Shown: one piece after another, positions 8,079 through 16,475 of the stretch
Layout of the letters: every line of letters starts with the position of its first letter
How positions within the stretch are numbered: the first letter of the stretch is position 1
Source: Lentibacillus populi
Lineage (GTDB): Bacteria; Bacillota; Bacilli; Bacillales; Amphibacillaceae
DNA: 32,357 nt
Direction: 5' to 3'
Assembly: GCA_014642895.1 (NCBI GenBank)
Contig: BMJD01000045.1
Location: forward strand, 1-32,357
Program-made: the position numbers and the translations under genes
The notes under the pieces: generated by a model
The model's input: only the letters and a program-made list of their open reading frames with translations
What the model was told of the DNA's origin: nothing
Database searches by the model: none

Positions 8079-9607
8079 ATATGACTGTCGTTGTTCTATT
8101 TCTGTTAATTGTAATAATAACACTGGTTATTACCTACTATGCAGCTAAACGGACGCAAACAACCGGTGACTTCTATACGGCAGGCGGGGGATTAACTGGC
8201 TTCCAAAATGGGATTGCTATTGCCGGAGACTATTTATCGGCAGCATCCTTTCTTGGAATTGCTGGTGCAATTGCCTTATTTGGATTTGATGGTTTCTTTT
8301 ATAGTATTGGATTTCTGATTGCTTACTTGGTCGTTTTATTTTTGGTTGCGGAACCACTTCGAAATCTCGGTAAATATACACTTGCTGATATGATTAATTC
8401 CCGTTTTGACGCGAAGAAGGTCAGAGGGACAGCTGCACTAAGCACGATTACAATCAGTATTTTTTATATGATTGCACAGCTTGTTGGTGCAGGTGCTCTT
8501 ATCCAGCTGCTGTTTGGCTTGGACTATTGGCTTGCGGTATTAATCGTTGGTGTCATGATGACGATTTATGTCTTATTCGGCGGTATGATCGCGACAAGCT
8601 GGGTGCAGATTGTCAAAGCTGTCTTGTTAATGGCTGGCATGATCATTATTTCTTTCCTCGTTTTATTAAAATTCAATTTTAATCTTGGGGAGATGTTCAG
8701 TGAGGTAAAAACCGTGACAAGCCATGGGGCGGATTACCTGAAACCTGGATTAAAGTACAAAGAGGGGCTGGGGACGATATCACTAATGATCGCCTTGGTG
8801 TTTGGAACTTCCGGCTTACCGCATATTTTAATGCGCTTCTTCACCGTGAAGGATGCCAAGACGGCTAGAAGTTCCGTTATCACGGCAACATGGACAATCG
8901 GTATATTTTACATACTGACATTATTTCTTGGGTTTGGTGCAGCGGCTTTCGTTGGAGAGAAGAATATTCTTGCGGCAAATCCGGGTGGAAATATGGCGGC
9001 ACCATTATTGGCGGAAGCGTTAGGCGGGGAAATCTTATTTGCTTTCATTTCTGCGGTTGCATTTGCTACCATTTTAGCGGTTGTGGCTGGCCTTGTTCTA
9101 TCAGGTGCTTCGGCATTCGCTCATGATCTATACGGTCAAATTTTTAAAAAGGGAAAAGCATCAGATAAGGAACAAATGATGGCAGCACGCTATGCGGCGC
9201 TTGCTGTTTCCGTGCTTGCAATTATTCTTGCCTTGTTTGCACAGAACTTAAATGTAGCGTTCCTCGTTTCACTTGCATTCTGTATCGCCGCAAGCGCAAA
9301 TTTGCCTGTTATACTTTATACTGTGTACTGGAAAAAATTTAATACGGCAGGAGCGATTACCGCAATGCTGTCGGGACTGCTATCGGCATTAATTCTTGTT
9401 TCTGTGAGTCCAAGTGTTTTCTCGCCGGTCGAGGGTGCAGCATTATTTGTTGGCGAACCGATTTTCCCACTGGCCAACCCAGCATTAGTTTCTGTGCCAT
9501 TAGGTTTTCTTGGCGGGTATCTTGGTACGATCTTATCAAAGGAAACGAATGCAAAACGATATGCCGAAGTGAAGGTGAAAGCAAATACGGGATATCGGGA
9601 AACGTAA
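8075..9607 (+). CDS. Sodium:solute symporter family, acetate-permease (ActP/YwcA) type
   Basis: A 510-residue permease of the SSS family with about 13 helices. Diagnostic segments are TTGDFYTAGGGLTGFQNGIA, GDYLSAASFLGIAGAIALFG, the sodium-site region GTSGLPHILMRFFTVKDAKTAR, and AFATILAVVAGLVLSGASAFAHDLYG. These point to the cation/acetate subgroup (ActP/YwcA), which takes up acetate and other short monocarboxylates with Na+. Substrate is inferred from the family and the DUF485 partner. The C-terminus is a short basic tail. The cre-like site upstream suggests repression during growth on preferred sugars. Confidence 0.88.
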   Translation: MNMTVVVLFLLIVIITLVITYYAAKRTQTTGDFYTAGGGLTGFQNGIAIAGDYLSAASFLGIAGAIALFGFDGFFYSIGFLIAYLVVLFLVAEPLRNLGKYTLADMINSRFDAKKVRGTAALSTITISIFYMIAQLVGAGALIQLLFGLDYWLAVLIVGVMMTIYVLFGGMIATSWVQIVKAVLLMAGMIIISFLVLLKFNFNLGEMFSEVKTVTSHGADYLKPGLKYKEGLGTISLMIALVFGTSGLPHILMRFFTVKDAKTARSSVITATWTIGIFYILTLFLGFGAAAFVGEKNILAANPGGNMAAPLLAEALGGEILFAFISAVAFATILAVVAGLVLSGASAFAHDLYGQIFKKGKASDKEQMMAARYAALAVSVLAIILALFAQNLNVAFLVSLAFCIAASANLPVILYTVYWKKFNTAGAITAMLSGLLSALILVSVSPSVFSPVEGAALFVGEPIFPLANPALVSVPLGFLGGYLGTILSKETNAKRYAEVKVKANTGYRET

Positions 9608-9635
9608 GATTTAATTGGCTCGTTCGAAGTATGAT

Positions 9636-9662
9636 CCTGGGCATTAGCCTGGGGTTTTCTTT
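9636..9662 (+). terminator. Terminator of the symporter operon
   Basis: CCTGGGC-ATTA-GCCTGGG forms a seven-pair stem (two G-U) followed by GTTTTCTTTTT, 28 bases after the symporter stop. Confidence 0.7.
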
Positions 9663-9702
9663 TTGCCCGAGGAGATACGGGAATTGGGTTTGGCCGTGCT
9701 AC

Positions 9703-9808
9703 TGTGAACTTTGTCGTAAATATTGTGAATTTCAACATTAGTAATTGTAAACTTCAGCATAAATCATGTGAACTTCAGCAGATAACACATGAAGTACAGC
9801 GTGACGAC
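9703..9808. repeat. Five degenerate direct repeats with a 21-22 bp period
   Basis: Copies begin at 9703, 9724, 9746, 9767 and 9788. The best-preserved share TGTGAACTTCAGCA (TGTAAACTTCAGCA at 9746, TGTGAACTTCAGCA at 9767); the outer copies are more diverged. The period of two helical turns places each copy on the same DNA face. They lie in the 424-base gene-free interval between the symporter terminator and pncB. A separate small dyad, TGGTA-N7-TACCA, is at 9857-9873. Confidence 0.6.
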
Positions 9809-10031
9809 GGATGTTTGGATTACGGCAACATATTATATGATTTTAGTGAGCAATAGTGGTAATATCTATACCATAGTTCAATTAATTTTGGTGAAAAGGG
9901 TAATATAAGTGAAAAAGCACACGTGATAAAAGCGTGTATTGGATGGTTTTAGGTAGCCCTTTGGCACAAGCAGCATTCTTGCGCTTGACGGAAAAATTTG
10001 TAAATGTATCACCATTATCGGAGGTTTGAGT

Positions 10032-11504
10032 ATGACTTTTACGGATGACAGCTTAGCTCTACATACTGATTTATATCAAATTAATATGGCAAAAACATAT
10101 TGGGATGATCATATCCATAATCGCCGCGCCGTATTCGATTTATATTTTCGGAAATTACCATTTGGGAATGGATATGGTGTATTCGCAGGGCTCGAGCGAA
10201 TTATCGACTACATTAAAAATTTCCGGTTCAGTGAGTCAGATTTGGCATACTTGCAGGAGGAGTTAGCTTATGATGCTGATTTCATCGGATATTTAAAACA
10301 GGTTCGTTTTAGTGGCAATATCAAGTCGTTAAGGGAAGGGGAAATTGTTTTTGGAAATGAACCTATTTTACGGGTAGAGGCAAATTTGGCAGAAGCTCAA
10401 TTGGTAGAGAGTGCATTGCTTAACATTGTCAATTACCAAACATTGATTGCAACAAAAGCATCGAGGATGAAGCAAATTGTCGAAGATCAGCTAGTGATGG
10501 AGTTTGGAACGAGGCGTGCACATGAATTAGATGCAGCCATATGGGGAACGCGCGCAGCGTTTATTGGTGGGTTTGAGGCAACAAGTAATGTCAGGGCAGG
10601 GAAAATATTTGGTATCCCAGTAGCTGGAACCCATGCACATTCCATGATTCAGGCATACAGGGATGAATACACAGCATTTAAAAAATATGCGGCAAGCCAT
10701 AAGAATTGCGTTTTTTTGGTGGACACATACGACACGCTGAAATCCGGGGTACCAAATGCGATTAAAGTTGCCAAAGAATTAGGTGATTCCATCAATTTCT
10801 TAGGTATTCGTCTGGATAGTGGTGACTTGGCTTACTTATCAAAAGGTGCCCGCAAAATGCTTGACGAAGCAGGCTTTCCTAATGCCAAAATTTATGCTTC
10901 CAACGATTTGGATGAGTCCACTATCATGAGCTTGCAGGCACAAGGAGCAAAAATCGATGTCTGGGGAATCGGTACAAAACTGATTACGGCTTTTGACCAG
11001 CCAGCATTGGGTGCGGTGTACAAACTGGTTGCAATCGAAGACGAGAATGGTGAGATGGTTGATACGATTAAAATATCCGGTAATCCAGAAAAGGTAACAA
11101 CACCGGGAATGAAGAAACTGTACCGGATTGTGAATACGATAAATAGTCATGCGGAGGGAGATTATATTACATTGGACGATGAAGCACCTGAAGAGGAGAA
11201 ACGTTTAAAGATGTTTCATCCGGTTCATACCTATATAAGCAAATTTGTGACCAATTTCAGAGCGGTTAATTTGCATGAGGATATTTTCCGGGGTGGTAAA
11301 TTAATCTATGAAAATCCGAGTATTTTTGACATGCAGGACTATGCGAAGCAGCAATTGAAGCTGTTATGGGAGGAATTTAAACGGACAACCAATCCGGAAG
11401 AATATGCAGTTGACCTGAGCCAGCGGACATGGGACAACAAAATGGAGAACATCCGGGAAGTGCGGGAAAAGGTTAAGCAGATGGAACAACCGGAGAAGGA
11501 ATGA
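10032..11504 (+). CDS. pncB: Nicotinate phosphoribosyltransferase
   Basis: Makes nicotinate mononucleotide from nicotinate and PRPP in the Preiss-Handler NAD salvage pathway. The 490-residue product begins with HTDLYQINMAKTYW and carries the signature EFGTRRAHELDAAIWGTRAAF (about 157-177), the active-site loop GTHAHSM (199-205, with the candidate phosphorylated His201/203) and FLGIRLDSGDLAYLS, all typical of the Gram-positive branch. The ATG at 10032 sits seven bases after GGAGG; the TTG at 10026 abuts it and is rejected. It is apparently monocistronic, with a terminator at 11581-11613. No nicotinamidase gene is adjacent. Confidence 0.93.
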   Translation: MTFTDDSLALHTDLYQINMAKTYWDDHIHNRRAVFDLYFRKLPFGNGYGVFAGLERIIDYIKNFRFSESDLAYLQEELAYDADFIGYLKQVRFSGNIKSLREGEIVFGNEPILRVEANLAEAQLVESALLNIVNYQTLIATKASRMKQIVEDQLVMEFGTRRAHELDAAIWGTRAAFIGGFEATSNVRAGKIFGIPVAGTHAHSMIQAYRDEYTAFKKYAASHKNCVFLVDTYDTLKSGVPNAIKVAKELGDSINFLGIRLDSGDLAYLSKGARKMLDEAGFPNAKIYASNDLDESTIMSLQAQGAKIDVWGIGTKLITAFDQPALGAVYKLVAIEDENGEMVDTIKISGNPEKVTTPGMKKLYRIVNTINSHAEGDYITLDDEAPEEEKRLKMFHPVHTYISKFVTNFRAVNLHEDIFRGGKLIYENPSIFDMQDYAKQQLKLLWEEFKRTTNPEEYAVDLSQRTWDNKMENIREVREKVKQMEQPEKE

Positions 11505-11580
11505 ATATACTTTGCTATGAGTTGCAAGGAAATGGCCGCATTATACTAGAGTATAGTGAATGAGAAAAAATGTTTGCAGA

Positions 11581-11613
11581 AGCGATGAATCTATTTGGTT
11601 TATCGCTTTTTAT
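11581..11613 (+). terminator. pncB terminator
   Basis: AGCGATGAA pairs with TTTATCGCT (one G-U) around a nine-base loop and runs into TTTTTA. Confidence 0.75.
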
Positions 11614-11734
11614 TGATGGCACTATCCAGTGAATGCATTATGTTAGAAGACGGTTTATTATTATTTTTTCCAAAATAATAATCTGCACATCCAGGACAGT
11701 TATCTTTCCATAACCCCCCGCTTTTGAATAACAT
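11600..11734 (-). CDS. Candidate 44-residue protein with a CPGC motif
   Basis: On the minus strand, an ATG at 11734 opens 44 codons giving MLFKSGGLWKDNCPGCADYY, then a polar, Asn/Lys-rich tail to TAA at 11600. The frame is open further upstream, but there it is antisense to the YppG-like gene. Composition is plausible for a real protein: aromatic residues, a CxxC pair and Bacillus-like codons. The ribosome site is weak and the 3' end overlaps the pncB terminator. The CxxC could bind a metal or act in redox chemistry. I do not recognise it; it could be a chance frame. Confidence 0.3.
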   Translation of the reverse strand: MLFKSGGLWKDNCPGCADYYFGKNNNKPSSNIMHSLDSAINKKR

Positions 11735-11765
11735 ACAACAGACATCTTTTACAGGAGGTGCTTGT

Positions 11766-12002
11766 ATGTTTCCTGGCAGACCAAGACGACCAGTTCCGCC
11801 ACCATCACCGTTTGGATTTGGGCCTGGACCAATGCAGCGACAGCAGATGCAAAACCGGCCTGGACTATTGTCGATGTTCCAGACACCTGATGGGAATTTT
11901 GACTTTGAAAAAATTTCATCGACAGCCAAACAGGTAAATGATATTTATCGTCAAGTAAGTCCTATGATTAGTCCGATGGTTTCCAAGTTTTTCAATCGTT
12001 AA
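11766..12002 (+). CDS. YppG-like small protein
   Basis: A 78-residue protein with an ATG six bases after AGGAGGTG. Residues 1-35 are rich in Pro, Arg, Gly and Gln (MFPGRPRRPVPPPSPFGFGP), and the C-terminal half is a conserved-looking block, LLSMFQTPDGNFDFEKISST, ending VSPMISPMVSKFFNR. This Pro/Gln-rich head with an FQTPDG-x-hydrophobic tail is the layout of the Bacillus YppG family, whose function is unknown. It appears to be transcribed alone or with the acetyltransferase that starts 61 bases later. Confidence 0.65.
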   Translation: MFPGRPRRPVPPPSPFGFGPGPMQRQQMQNRPGLLSMFQTPDGNFDFEKISSTAKQVNDIYRQVSPMISPMVSKFFNR

Positions 12003-12063
12003 GATCGGTTCTACAGCGGCAGATAAATATCTGCCCTGTTTAGAAGCGGGAAAAGGATGTGAA

Positions 12064-12513
12064 ATGATGCCAATTCGCCAAGCCGGAAAAAAAGAACTGC
12101 AGTTTATTATGCAGCACGCCGAAGATGTAATGAAAGATTCCGTTACCGGTAATGTAAAAACTTCACGGGAAAAAGCGCTGCAAAATGTTTCTCAATTATT
12201 ATCCAACGGCGGAACTTATCTCGTCCAGATGGAAAACAGTGCAGTACAGGGCTGGATCGGTGTTGGTCGAAATTTTGATTTTTATAATGATGAAATGGTC
12301 GGTTTTATTTCGGAGGTTTATGTACTACCTAAATTCCGTAACCATGGAATAGCAGAGCGATTATGCAAAGCAGCGTTTAAACGGTTAGAAGAACAAGGAT
12401 TCAAAAGTGTTCAATTACAGATGTTTTCCGGCAACCCTGCTAAACGACTTTATGAAAGACTGGGCTTCCAGGATGTTTCTGTGCTAATGAGAAAGAAGCT
12501 GGACCATGGTTAA
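12064..12513 (+). CDS. GNAT-family N-acetyltransferase
   Basis: A 149-residue single-domain GNAT protein. The acetyl-CoA-binding core is visible as EVYVLPKFRNHGIAERLCKA (about 80-99, the Q/RxxGxG/A-type loop represented by RNHGIA), followed by the beta5-alpha4 segment VQLQMFSGNPAKRLYERLGF typical of the fold. The ATG follows AAGGA by six bases. The acceptor substrate cannot be told from sequence. A strong terminator at 12543-12580 closes the unit. Confidence 0.85.
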   Translation: MMPIRQAGKKELQFIMQHAEDVMKDSVTGNVKTSREKALQNVSQLLSNGGTYLVQMENSAVQGWIGVGRNFDFYNDEMVGFISEVYVLPKFRNHGIAERLCKAAFKRLEEQGFKSVQLQMFSGNPAKRLYERLGFQDVSVLMRKKLDHG

Positions 12514-12542
12514 TTTGTAAAATAAACATGTACATTTTTAGT

Positions 12543-12580
12543 AAAAGCCGGGTTCGACTGACTAGAAGGACCCGGCTTTT
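12543..12580 (+). terminator. Strong terminator after the first GNAT gene
   Basis: AAAAGCCGGGT pairs perfectly with ACCCGGCTTTT around a 16-base loop; the A/T ends on both sides could work in either direction. Confidence 0.85.
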
Positions 12581-12653
12581 AGGCATGCATCAAACTACGC
12601 AAAGCTGGTTCACCGGAAAAATCGACCGATTCACTTTCCCAACCCCCACATCG

Positions 12654-13118
12654 TTACCGTTTTTCTTTAGGATCGTTTATATCAATAAACTTTCTGCTTT
12701 CATTCTTTTTCGGGATCGTTATTTTGAGGATGCCATTGTTTAATGCTGCTTTTGTGTCTTTTTCGGAAACGGTAAATGGCAGTGTGATCAGACGTTCTGC
12801 TCTTTGAAAGGAATGTTCTTTGTTATAGAACATACTTTTATCATTTTTTTCTTCATAGGTAGAAGTGTCCTCGGCCGTAATTCGTAATTGATTGCCGATG
12901 ATCTCCAACTGAATCTGATCCCGTTTATACCCAGGTAATTCCGCTTCAACGATGACATTGGATTTCGTTTCACGCATGTTAACTCTAATCGATCGTTTGT
13001 TAATAAATGAGTTGAAGTGATTAAAGGAATCATTAAAAAACGAATCGATTTGATCCAGTAAATGATTGAATTGCGGCCGTTCAAATCTTCTTGGCTGATT
13101 ATCTTTTTTCTCACTCAA
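12654..13118 (-). CDS. Small heat-shock protein, Hsp20/alpha-crystallin family
   Basis: ATP-independent holdase chaperone that binds unfolding proteins. The alpha-crystallin domain runs from about residue 45 to 140, starting near INKRSIRVNMRETKSNVIVE and including AELPGYKRDQIQLEI and the consensus block LITLPFTVSEKDTKAALNNG followed by ILKITIPK (the A-x-x-x-N-G-x-L motif). A short tail contains the conserved I-x-I motif (FIDIND). Start choice: TTG at 13118 has GAGGTG about eight bases upstream, whereas the longer ATG at 13139 has no ribosome site; the ATG would add seven residues. No CIRCE element is visible upstream. Confidence 0.9.
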   Translation of the reverse strand: MSEKKDNQPRRFERPQFNHLLDQIDSFFNDSFNHFNSFINKRSIRVNMRETKSNVIVEAELPGYKRDQIQLEIIGNQLRITAEDTSTYEEKNDKSMFYNKEHSFQRAERLITLPFTVSEKDTKAALNNGILKITIPKKNESRKFIDINDPKEKR

Positions 13119-13273
13119 TTTTTGATTCACCTCGCTCATACCAAAATTACACTAATAAAGTATGCTAAAATAGGATAAGTGTAGTGGGCAGCAGCACATC
13201 ATTGTCACCCCGCGAATTTTGCCGAAAAATATATACTTAGAGACTAATCAACGGAACAGGAAGGAGTTTTTGT

Positions 13274-13711
13274 ATGGACACATTGACAATAAGAGAACTT
13301 CAAACAAGAGAAGAAATAATAGAGGCATTCCCAATTATGAACCAGCTGCGAACACATCTCGATAAACATACATACCTTGACCTGGTTGTGGATGCCCAGA
13401 AAAATGACAATTATAAACTAGTTGCTTTATTTAATGACCAGAAAATCGTTGCAGTTACTGGATTTAAACCAATGATAACCCTCTATTATGGCAGGTTTGT
13501 CTGGGTCTGTGATTTGGTTACAGATACTAGCAAGCGGTCGAATGGTTATGGTGAAAAACTGCTTTCATTCGTTCAAGAGTGGGCAAAAGAGCATCATTAT
13601 ACAAGTGTTGCGCTGTCGTCAGGATTACAGCGTAAAGCTGCCCATCGGTTTTATGAGAAAAAAATGGGCTATGATAAAGTCAGTTATGTATTTAAAACTA
13701 TATTTTCATAA
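13274..13711 (+). CDS. GNAT-family N-acetyltransferase
   Basis: A 145-residue GNAT protein preceded by GGAAGGAG. The core motif [20 protein letters not shown] (about 76-95) contains the R-S-N-G-Y-G acetyl-CoA loop, and [20 protein letters not shown] is the usual beta5-alpha4 block. Substrate is unknown. It is unrelated in sequence to the GNAT at 12064 beyond the fold, and it is not EctA, which begins 260 bases downstream with its own promoter. A terminator follows the stop. Confidence 0.85.
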   Translation: MDTLTIRELQTREEIIEAFPIMNQLRTHLDKHTYLDLVVDAQKNDNYKLVALFNDQKIVAVTGFKPMITLYYGRFVWVCDLVTDTSKRSNGYGEKLLSFVQEWAKEHHYTSVALSSGLQRKAAHRFYEKKMGYDKVSYVFKTIFS

Positions 13712-13724
13712 CGTTAATAAAATG

Positions 13725-13760
13725 ACTGTGCCGCAAAATTTACGAATGGCGCAGTTTTTT
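13725..13760 (+). terminator. Terminator after the second GNAT gene
   Basis: ACTGTGCC pairs with GGCGCAGT (one G-U) around a 15-base loop, followed by TTTTT. Confidence 0.75.
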
Positions 13761-13835
13761 ATTGCTTTAATTTGTCAAGTGATTAAAATTCCGATTATTC
13801 CATACTATTTTACAGCTATTTATAAGCATTGTTCA

Positions 13836-13922
13836 TTAAACACGCTTCATCGTTACTGATCGTGTTTAACTGCGGTATATCACGTTTAATGCCTTTTGAC
13901 GAACAAATGGCAGTCGTATAAG
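13836..13922 (+). promoter_or_regulatory. ect promoter region with an inverted repeat
   Basis: TTGACG (13896-13901) and TATAAG (13917-13922) form a SigA-like promoter with a short 15-bp spacer. Suboptimal spacing is common in stress-regulated promoters. Upstream lies a perfect inverted repeat, TTAAACACG (13836-13844) and CGTGTTTAA (13861-13869), with a related half-site CACGTTTAA shortly after it. It may be an operator; no T-run follows, so it is not a terminator. Confidence 0.45.
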
Positions 13923-13970
13923 CTATGAAACGTACCATTGTTTTTGAAAAATCAATCCGGAGGTGAAAGC

Positions 13971-14528
13971 ATTATTAAAAGTGGAACGAAGGAATTGGTG
14001 AAACCAACAGAACTGACTAAGGAATTTCATTTTCGTAAGCCCACGAAAGACGATGGGGCTGCTGTTTGGGAGCTAGTTAAACATACTGGTGTTTTGGATC
14101 TCAACTCATCATACAGTTATCTTATGTGGTGTGAAATTTTTTCGGAAACATCCATTGTAGTGGAAAAACAAGGGGATATTGTCGGATTTATATCCGGGTT
14201 TATCCATCCGAAAACACCGGATAGTCTATTTATCTGGCAAGTGGCTGTACATGAATCTGTAAGAGGCAATGGACTGGGAACACGGATGCTGTTCCAGCTG
14301 CTCGAACGGGAGTACTGTACCGATGTTCGCTATGTGGAAGCAACCGTATCACCATCAAACATACCATCACAGCATTTATTTTTAGGTCTTGCAAAAAAGC
14401 TTGATACGAAATATTCCATTTCTAATTATTTTGTGTCAATAGACTTTCCACGAACGGGACACGAAAATGAGCTATTGTACAAGATTGGGCCGTTCGAAGA
14501 GAAAAAATTAATGAAAAGGATGATGTAA
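13971..14528 (+). CDS. ectA: L-2,4-diaminobutyrate N-acetyltransferase (EctA)
   Basis: Acetylates diaminobutyrate at N-gamma, the second step of ectoine synthesis. The GNAT-type protein carries the EctA signatures FRKPTKDDGAAVWELVKHTG, LDLNSSYSYLMWCEIFSE and WQVAVHESVRGNGLGTRML. Start choice is unusual. The only good ribosome site, GGAGGTG at 13959-13965, points to an ATT codon at 13971 (or the ATT at 13974), giving about 185 residues. In-frame TTG codons at 13938 and 13944 lie upstream of that site and have none of their own. An AUU start (as in infC) or mutation of an ancestral ATG is possible; software would probably call 13938. The gene abuts ectB. Confidence 0.88.
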   Translation: MIKSGTKELVKPTELTKEFHFRKPTKDDGAAVWELVKHTGVLDLNSSYSYLMWCEIFSETSIVVEKQGDIVGFISGFIHPKTPDSLFIWQVAVHESVRGNGLGTRMLFQLLEREYCTDVRYVEATVSPSNIPSQHLFLGLAKKLDTKYSISNYFVSIDFPRTGHENELLYKIGPFEEKKLMKRMM

Positions 14529-15806
14529 TTGACAACGGCAGTACTAACCGATACGAAAATGAAAACGTTTGAAGAATTGGAATCAACAGTTAGAAGCTAC
14601 AGTCGTAGCTGGCCGACTATTTTCACCAAGGCCAAAGGATATAAGCTGTGGGACATCGATGACAAAGAGTATATTGATTTTTTTGCAGGGGCAGGGGCGT
14701 TGAATTATGGCCATAACGATGCTGCCATGCAGGAAAAATTGATTGACTATATTCGAAACGACGGAATCATTCATAGTCTTGATATGGGTACAACCCCACG
14801 ACAAGAATTTTTGCAGCGTTTCAAAGAAGTAATCCTTACCCCTCGCGAACTGGATTACAAGGTTATGTTTCCCGGACCAACTGGAACCAATACCGTTGAA
14901 AGCGCATTGAAGATTGCCAGAAAGGTAACTGAACGCGATACTGTCATCAGTTTTACCAATGCATTCCACGGTATGACGATCGGTTCGCTTTCCGTAACAG
15001 GAAATTCATTTAAACGCCATGGTGCCGGAATTCCGCTTCATCATACTGTGTCGATGCCATTCGATGAGTATGTAGAAGATCAGGATTCGATCCGCTATTT
15101 GGAACGATTTTTAGAAGATAGCGGCAGTGGTGTCGCACTGCCGGCAGCAATTATTTTAGAAACCGTTCAAGGGGAAGGTGGCATTAATGCTGCTCGTATG
15201 GAATGGTTGAAAAAGATTGAGAACATCTGCCGCCGCTGGGATATTCTGCTGATCGTTGACGATGTGCAGGCAGGATGCGGCAGAACCGGAACTTTCTTCA
15301 GCTTTGAACCTGCAGGTATTGTTCCAGACATTATCTGCTTGTCAAAGTCAATTGGCGGAATTGGCCTGCCAATGGCGATTACGCTTATTAGACATGAGTA
15401 TGACAAATGGGGACCGGGAGAACACAACGGAACATTCCGCGGTAACAACCTTGCCTTTCTGGCGGCAACAGAAGCACTAACCTATTGGGAAACAGATGAA
15501 TTCAGTATAGCCATCCAAGAAAAAGCAAGCCTTCTACACAACGCAATCAAAACAATTATCCAAAAATACCCGGAACTTGGCGGAGAAGCCCGTGGCAGGG
15601 GATTAATGCAAGGGATCGCAGTGGAGAACACTGACAATCTTTCCGGCAAAATTTGTGCGGAGGCATTTAAACGCGGCTTAATTGTGGAAACCTCAGGGCC
15701 CAATGACGAGGTTGTCAAATTTTTACCCCCACTCATTATTGATGAAGCAGGATTAAAAAAAGGGTTAATGATTCTGGAAGAAAGCATTAACCACGTTTTA
15801 GATTAA
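14529..15806 (+). CDS. ectB: Diaminobutyrate--2-oxoglutarate transaminase (EctB)
   Basis: PLP-dependent class III aminotransferase that converts aspartate semialdehyde to 2,4-diaminobutyrate with glutamate as donor, the first committed step of ectoine synthesis. The 425-residue sequence has the family opening [19 protein letters not shown], the PLP phosphate region [16 protein letters not shown], ring-contacting Asp244 in [18 protein letters not shown] and the Schiff-base Lys273 in [12 protein letters not shown]. The TTG start directly follows the ectA stop, with AAGGA upstream; an ATG ten codons later lacks a ribosome site. Confidence 0.95.
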   Translation: MTTAVLTDTKMKTFEELESTVRSYSRSWPTIFTKAKGYKLWDIDDKEYIDFFAGAGALNYGHNDAAMQEKLIDYIRNDGIIHSLDMGTTPRQEFLQRFKEVILTPRELDYKVMFPGPTGTNTVESALKIARKVTERDTVISFTNAFHGMTIGSLSVTGNSFKRHGAGIPLHHTVSMPFDEYVEDQDSIRYLERFLEDSGSGVALPAAIILETVQGEGGINAARMEWLKKIENICRRWDILLIVDDVQAGCGRTGTFFSFEPAGIVPDIICLSKSIGGIGLPMAITLIRHEYDKWGPGEHNGTFRGNNLAFLAATEALTYWETDEFSIAIQEKASLLHNAIKTIIQKYPELGGEARGRGLMQGIAVENTDNLSGKICAEAFKRGLIVETSGPNDEVVKFLPPLIIDEAGLKKGLMILEESINHVLD

Positions 15807-15846
15807 TATACTGGCAGCAGATTAACGATAGAGAGGAGATATGCAA

Positions 15847-16233
15847 ATGATCGTAAAATCATTGGAAGATATCATCGGAACAGAGGATGAAACATCTGGA
15901 GAAAACTGGACAAGTCGCCGGTTTTTATTGAAAAAGGATAATGTCGGTTTTAGCATGAATGATACACTGATTAAAGCAGGGACAGAAAATTATTTTTGGT
16001 ACAAAAACCATATTGAGGCTGTTTACTGTATTGAAGGAGAAGGGGAAATTGAAAAAGTAGAAACTGGTGATATTTACCAGTTGAAACCAGGTACTATGTA
16101 TATTTTGAATGATCATGACAAGCATCTTCTCAGAGCCAGAACTGAAATGCGCATGGTTTGTGTATTTAACCCACCGCTTGTCGGCAAAGAAACACATAAC
16201 GAGGAAGGTTACTATCCACTATTAACTGAATAG
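15847..16233 (+). CDS. ectC: L-ectoine synthase (EctC)
   Basis: Cupin-fold enzyme that cyclises N-gamma-acetyl-diaminobutyrate to ectoine, the last step. The 128-residue product starts MIVKSLEDIIGTEDETSGEN and shows the EctC cupin blocks FWYKNHIEAVYCIEGEGEIE and LKPGTMYILNDHDKHLLRA, the latter with the metal-site His. The ATG at 15847 is chosen over 15841 because it lies eight bases after GAGGAG and gives the canonical N-terminus. No ectD hydroxylase follows, so hydroxyectoine is not made from this operon. A strong terminator ends it. Confidence 0.95.
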   Translation: MIVKSLEDIIGTEDETSGENWTSRRFLLKKDNVGFSMNDTLIKAGTENYFWYKNHIEAVYCIEGEGEIEKVETGDIYQLKPGTMYILNDHDKHLLRARTEMRMVCVFNPPLVGKETHNEEGYYPLLTE

Positions 16234-16240
16234 TGTTTTC

Positions 16241-16286
16241 CAATAAAAAACAGGCATCAGCATTTGCTGGTGCCTGTTTTTTATTG
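16241..16286 (+). terminator. ectABC terminator
   Basis: A 21-bp near-perfect stem, including ACAGGCATCAGC and GCTGGTGCCTGT around ATTT, is flanked by A6 and T6 runs. It is a very strong terminator and could act in both directions. Confidence 0.92.
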
Positions 16287-16356
16287 GGAATAAACGTATT
16301 CCAAAAACAAATCATGCCCTAAAATCAAGAAAACCGAAGAAAAACCTAGATATACA

Positions 16357-16429
16357 GTTTATAAAGTTTATAAAATAAAAATTACACGTATTTTCTAAAG
16401 TTTACGGATTGAATTTTTTTCATTATACT
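16357..16429 (+). promoter_or_regulatory. opuC promoter with tandem GTTTATAAA boxes
   Basis: TTTACG (16401-16406) and TATACT (16424-16429) with a 17-bp spacer form a good SigA promoter 47 bases before the opuCA start. Just upstream, GTTTATAAA is repeated head to tail (16357-16374), and each box contains the palindrome TTTATAAA. In Bacillus opuB/opuC operons GbsR/OpcR-type repressors act near the promoter; linking these boxes to such a factor is inference. Confidence 0.5.
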
Positions 16430-16475
16430 TAAACAGGATATTTCGACAAAAATTAACACGGAGGTGTTTGGTACT

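Noticed and set aside
11735-11929. Upstream extension of the minus-strand CPGC frame to 109 codons.
   Set aside because: The extension is antisense to the YppG-like gene and mirrors its Pro-rich codons.
13119-13139. ATG 13139 as the hsp20 start.
   Set aside because: It lacks a Shine-Dalgarno, while TTG 13118 has GAGGTG at a normal distance. The choice remains uncertain and affects only seven residues.
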